Of a stretch of DNA of 64,000 bases, positions 61,183 through 64,000 are shown in pieces. The stretch's first letter is position 1; the number at the start of each line of letters is the position of its first letter. Origin of the DNA: Streptomyces sp. CBMA291 (GTDB lineage Bacteria > Actinomycetota > Actinomycetes > Streptomycetales > Streptomycetaceae); the NCBI RefSeq assembly GCF_014596525.1, contig NZ_MSJP01000110.1, positions 62,001-126,000 of the forward strand, read 5' to 3'. The position numbers and the translations under genes are program-made. The notes under the pieces are model-generated. The model was not told the origin of the DNA, made no database searches, and was given only the letters and a program-made list of their open reading frames with translations.

Positions 61183-62433
61183 ATGACGCAGAGCAGCGAG
61201 ATACGTGCCGCGGGCCCCTTCCCGAGCCGCTTCCGCGAAGCCGAGCGGCGCGGCCGCAGGATCGCCCGTCCGATCTTCCTCTTCACCGACATCGGCAAGG
61301 AGGTCGACGACACCCTCATGGAACGGCTGGGGGCGAGTCTCCTCCAGCGTGACGAACTCGGCGCGGCCCTCGCCGAGGCGATGAGCCTGCCCGTAGGGGA
61401 CCCCGCCCGGGTCACCCACGCCGAGATCGGCAGGGCCCTGCACGCCGCCCCCGACCTCTCCCCCCAACTTCCGCCCAGGTTAAGGGCGTTACTCGACCAT
61501 GCGACCAACGTCCCCGACTGGGTCGACTGGGACCGGATCGAACGCGGCGCCGCGGTGTTCCGCTCCCTGGGCCGCAACAGCGGCGACGTCCTCGGCCTCC
61601 TCTCCCTCGTCGGCGGCTACCGCTTCGGCGGACCGGCCGACCTGCTGGTCCGCACCGGAGGCATGGGCGGGGCGCGGACCCTGCGTCGCCTCGCCGAGAC
61701 GACCAAGTGGTCGCACGCCGTCACCCGTCCCGGCGGTCTGCGGCCGGGCGCCGAGGGCTGGCGGCTCACCGTCCACGTACGGATCATGCACGCCCTGGTG
61801 AACACCCGCTTCGCGCCCGGCTGGGACAGCGCCCGCTGGGGCCTCCCCGTCAACCAGGCCGACCAGGCGGCCACGCTCGGCCTCTTCGACGCGACCGTGA
61901 TCGTCGGCTGTCTGGGACTCGGCGTCCGGCTGACCCGCCGGCAGCGGGACGACTTCATGCATCTGTGGCGGTACGTCGGTCAACTGATGGGCGTCGCCCC
62001 GGAGTGGCTCACCGACGACGAGGACGTCCGGCACCGCTGGAACTACCACATCCTGCTGTCCGCCCCCGGGCAGACCCAGGCCGGCCGGGACCTCGCCCGG
62101 CTGACCATGGACGCCCAGGGCCGACTGAACCACGGCCACCCGAACCCCACCGTCGAACGCCTCCACCAACGCTACGAGTACGCACGCCAGATGAGCCTCC
62201 TCACCGCCTTCCTGGGCCTCACCGGCATGCGCGACCTGGGCCTGCGCCCCCGCGTCCCCTGGGCCCTGGCCCTCTCCCTCACCGGCAACACCCTCCGCTA
62301 CCGCCTCCTCGGCACCCTCCCCGGCGCCCGCGCCCGCCTCGAAGCCCAGGGCGCCCGCGCCCAGGACCGCCACCTGGCAGCCCTGTTCCCCGACGGCCCG
62401 GCGGGGGTGGCGGGGTTGCCGGAAGTGGGGTGA
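61183..62433 (+). CDS. DUF2236 (MpaB/Lcp-like) oxygenase
   Basis: A 416-residue heme-oxygenase-like protein of the DUF2236/oxygenase MpaB family, which includes latex-clearing protein and fungal MpaB. Family regions: FLFTDIGKEVDDTLMERLG, VPDWVDWDRIERGAAVFR, GGMGGARTLRRLAETTKW, GWRLTVHVRIMHALVNTRFA (heme-side His), VNQADQAATLGLFDA, HLWRYVGQLMGV and RWNYHILLSAPGQ. No signal peptide, so it acts in the cytoplasm. The ATG lies 12 bp from the operator and has no ribosome-binding site. Likely derepressed by a hydrophobic ligand of the TetR partner; substrate unknown. Confidence 0.85.
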   Translation: MTQSSEIRAAGPFPSRFREAERRGRRIARPIFLFTDIGKEVDDTLMERLGASLLQRDELGAALAEAMSLPVGDPARVTHAEIGRALHAAPDLSPQLPPRLRALLDHATNVPDWVDWDRIERGAAVFRSLGRNSGDVLGLLSLVGGYRFGGPADLLVRTGGMGGARTLRRLAETTKWSHAVTRPGGLRPGAEGWRLTVHVRIMHALVNTRFAPGWDSARWGLPVNQADQAATLGLFDATVIVGCLGLGVRLTRRQRDDFMHLWRYVGQLMGVAPEWLTDDEDVRHRWNYHILLSAPGQTQAGRDLARLTMDAQGRLNHGHPNPTVERLHQRYEYARQMSLLTAFLGLTGMRDLGLRPRVPWALALSLTGNTLRYRLLGTLPGARARLEAQGARAQDRHLAALFPDGPAGVAGLPEVG

Positions 62434-62475
62434 GGGAGCGGGGTGGCGCGGTTGCCGGAGGCGAGGTAGGGGGGC

Positions 62476-62490
62476 GGGGCGCCGCGCCCC
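62476..62490 (+). terminator. Weak GC hairpin after the DUF2236 gene
   Basis: GGGGCG-CCG-CGCCCC, 43 bp past the stop. A short stem without a T-run; a tentative terminator in the 159-bp gap before the permease gene. Confidence 0.35.
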
Positions 62491-62592
62491 CGCGACCGCC
62501 GAGGGTTCCGTCCCCGTCCCCCACGGGTAGGAACCCGCCCCGGACCCGCCAGGGCCTCGTTCCGTCACTCCGTCGAGCGAAGGGTTCCCCGC

Positions 62593-64000
<1,408 letters not shown>

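Overview
The window is from a high-GC actinomycete, almost certainly Streptomyces. Supporting signs are near-uniform G/C in third codon positions, many GTG starts, leaderless-type starts just after a -10 box, an F420-type luciferase-like oxidoreductase, MmyB-type and XRE regulators, SpoIIE/PP2C phosphatase architecture and a CebE/RbsB-style lipoprotein repertoire. No rRNA, tRNA, CRISPR array or insertion sequence was seen.

0-12.6 kb is an accessory island on the minus strand. An interrupted tyrosine-integrase remnant (1-696) ends at a perfect 21-bp terminator. It is followed, reading the minus strand from 12.5 kb to 0.85 kb, by a secreted FG-GAP repeat protein, a frameshifted LamG/DNRLRE-type secreted protein, a 2284-residue RHS-repeat protein with a HINT pretoxin domain and a PD-(D/E)XK-like nuclease tip, and a DUF4304 protein overlapping the toxin stop, which is a likely immunity protein. 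13.3-16.8 kb holds housekeeping-type genes: a bifunctional PcaL, an MBL-fold hydrolase, exonuclease III and DUF6278. 16.9-20.2 kb is a gluABCD-type amino-acid ABC operon. 20.5-27.0 kb has a cytochrome P450 overlapping a convergent membrane-anchored unknown, gamma-glutamyltransferase, a divergent map/XRE pair with facing leaderless promoters around one palindrome, and an alginate-lyase-fold lipoprotein.

27.2-31.9 kb is a reductive-pyrimidine-degradation-like operon: ureidopropionase-type amidohydrolase, class III aminotransferase, dihydropyrimidinase/hydantoinase and a luciferase-like oxidoreductase. No classical dihydropyrimidine dehydrogenase is present. 32-37.7 kb has an MmyB-type regulator, an MFS exporter and a decayed stretch of small or broken genes.

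37.9-41.5 kb joins a MecA_N-type penicillin-binding protein, divergent from a LysR gene that is translationally coupled to a beta-lactamase-fold protein lacking the class A omega-loop glutamate motif. This suggests a beta-lactam sensing cassette. 41.6-47.7 kb is a complete ribose operon (rbsR-A-C-B-K-D) with two 17-bp operator copies 31 bp apart. 48.0-55.6 kb is one giant secreted protein with 18 DUF11 repeats, including a recent 696-bp internal duplication. 55.7-64.0 kb has an amidohydrolase, a membrane PP2C phosphatase, a divergent SDR/TetR pair, a divergent TetR/DUF2236 oxygenase pair, each with a clear palindromic operator, and the start of an NCS1 permease with a repetitive proline-rich N-terminus that runs off the window.

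All functional calls come from reading motifs and family resemblance. No database search was run.
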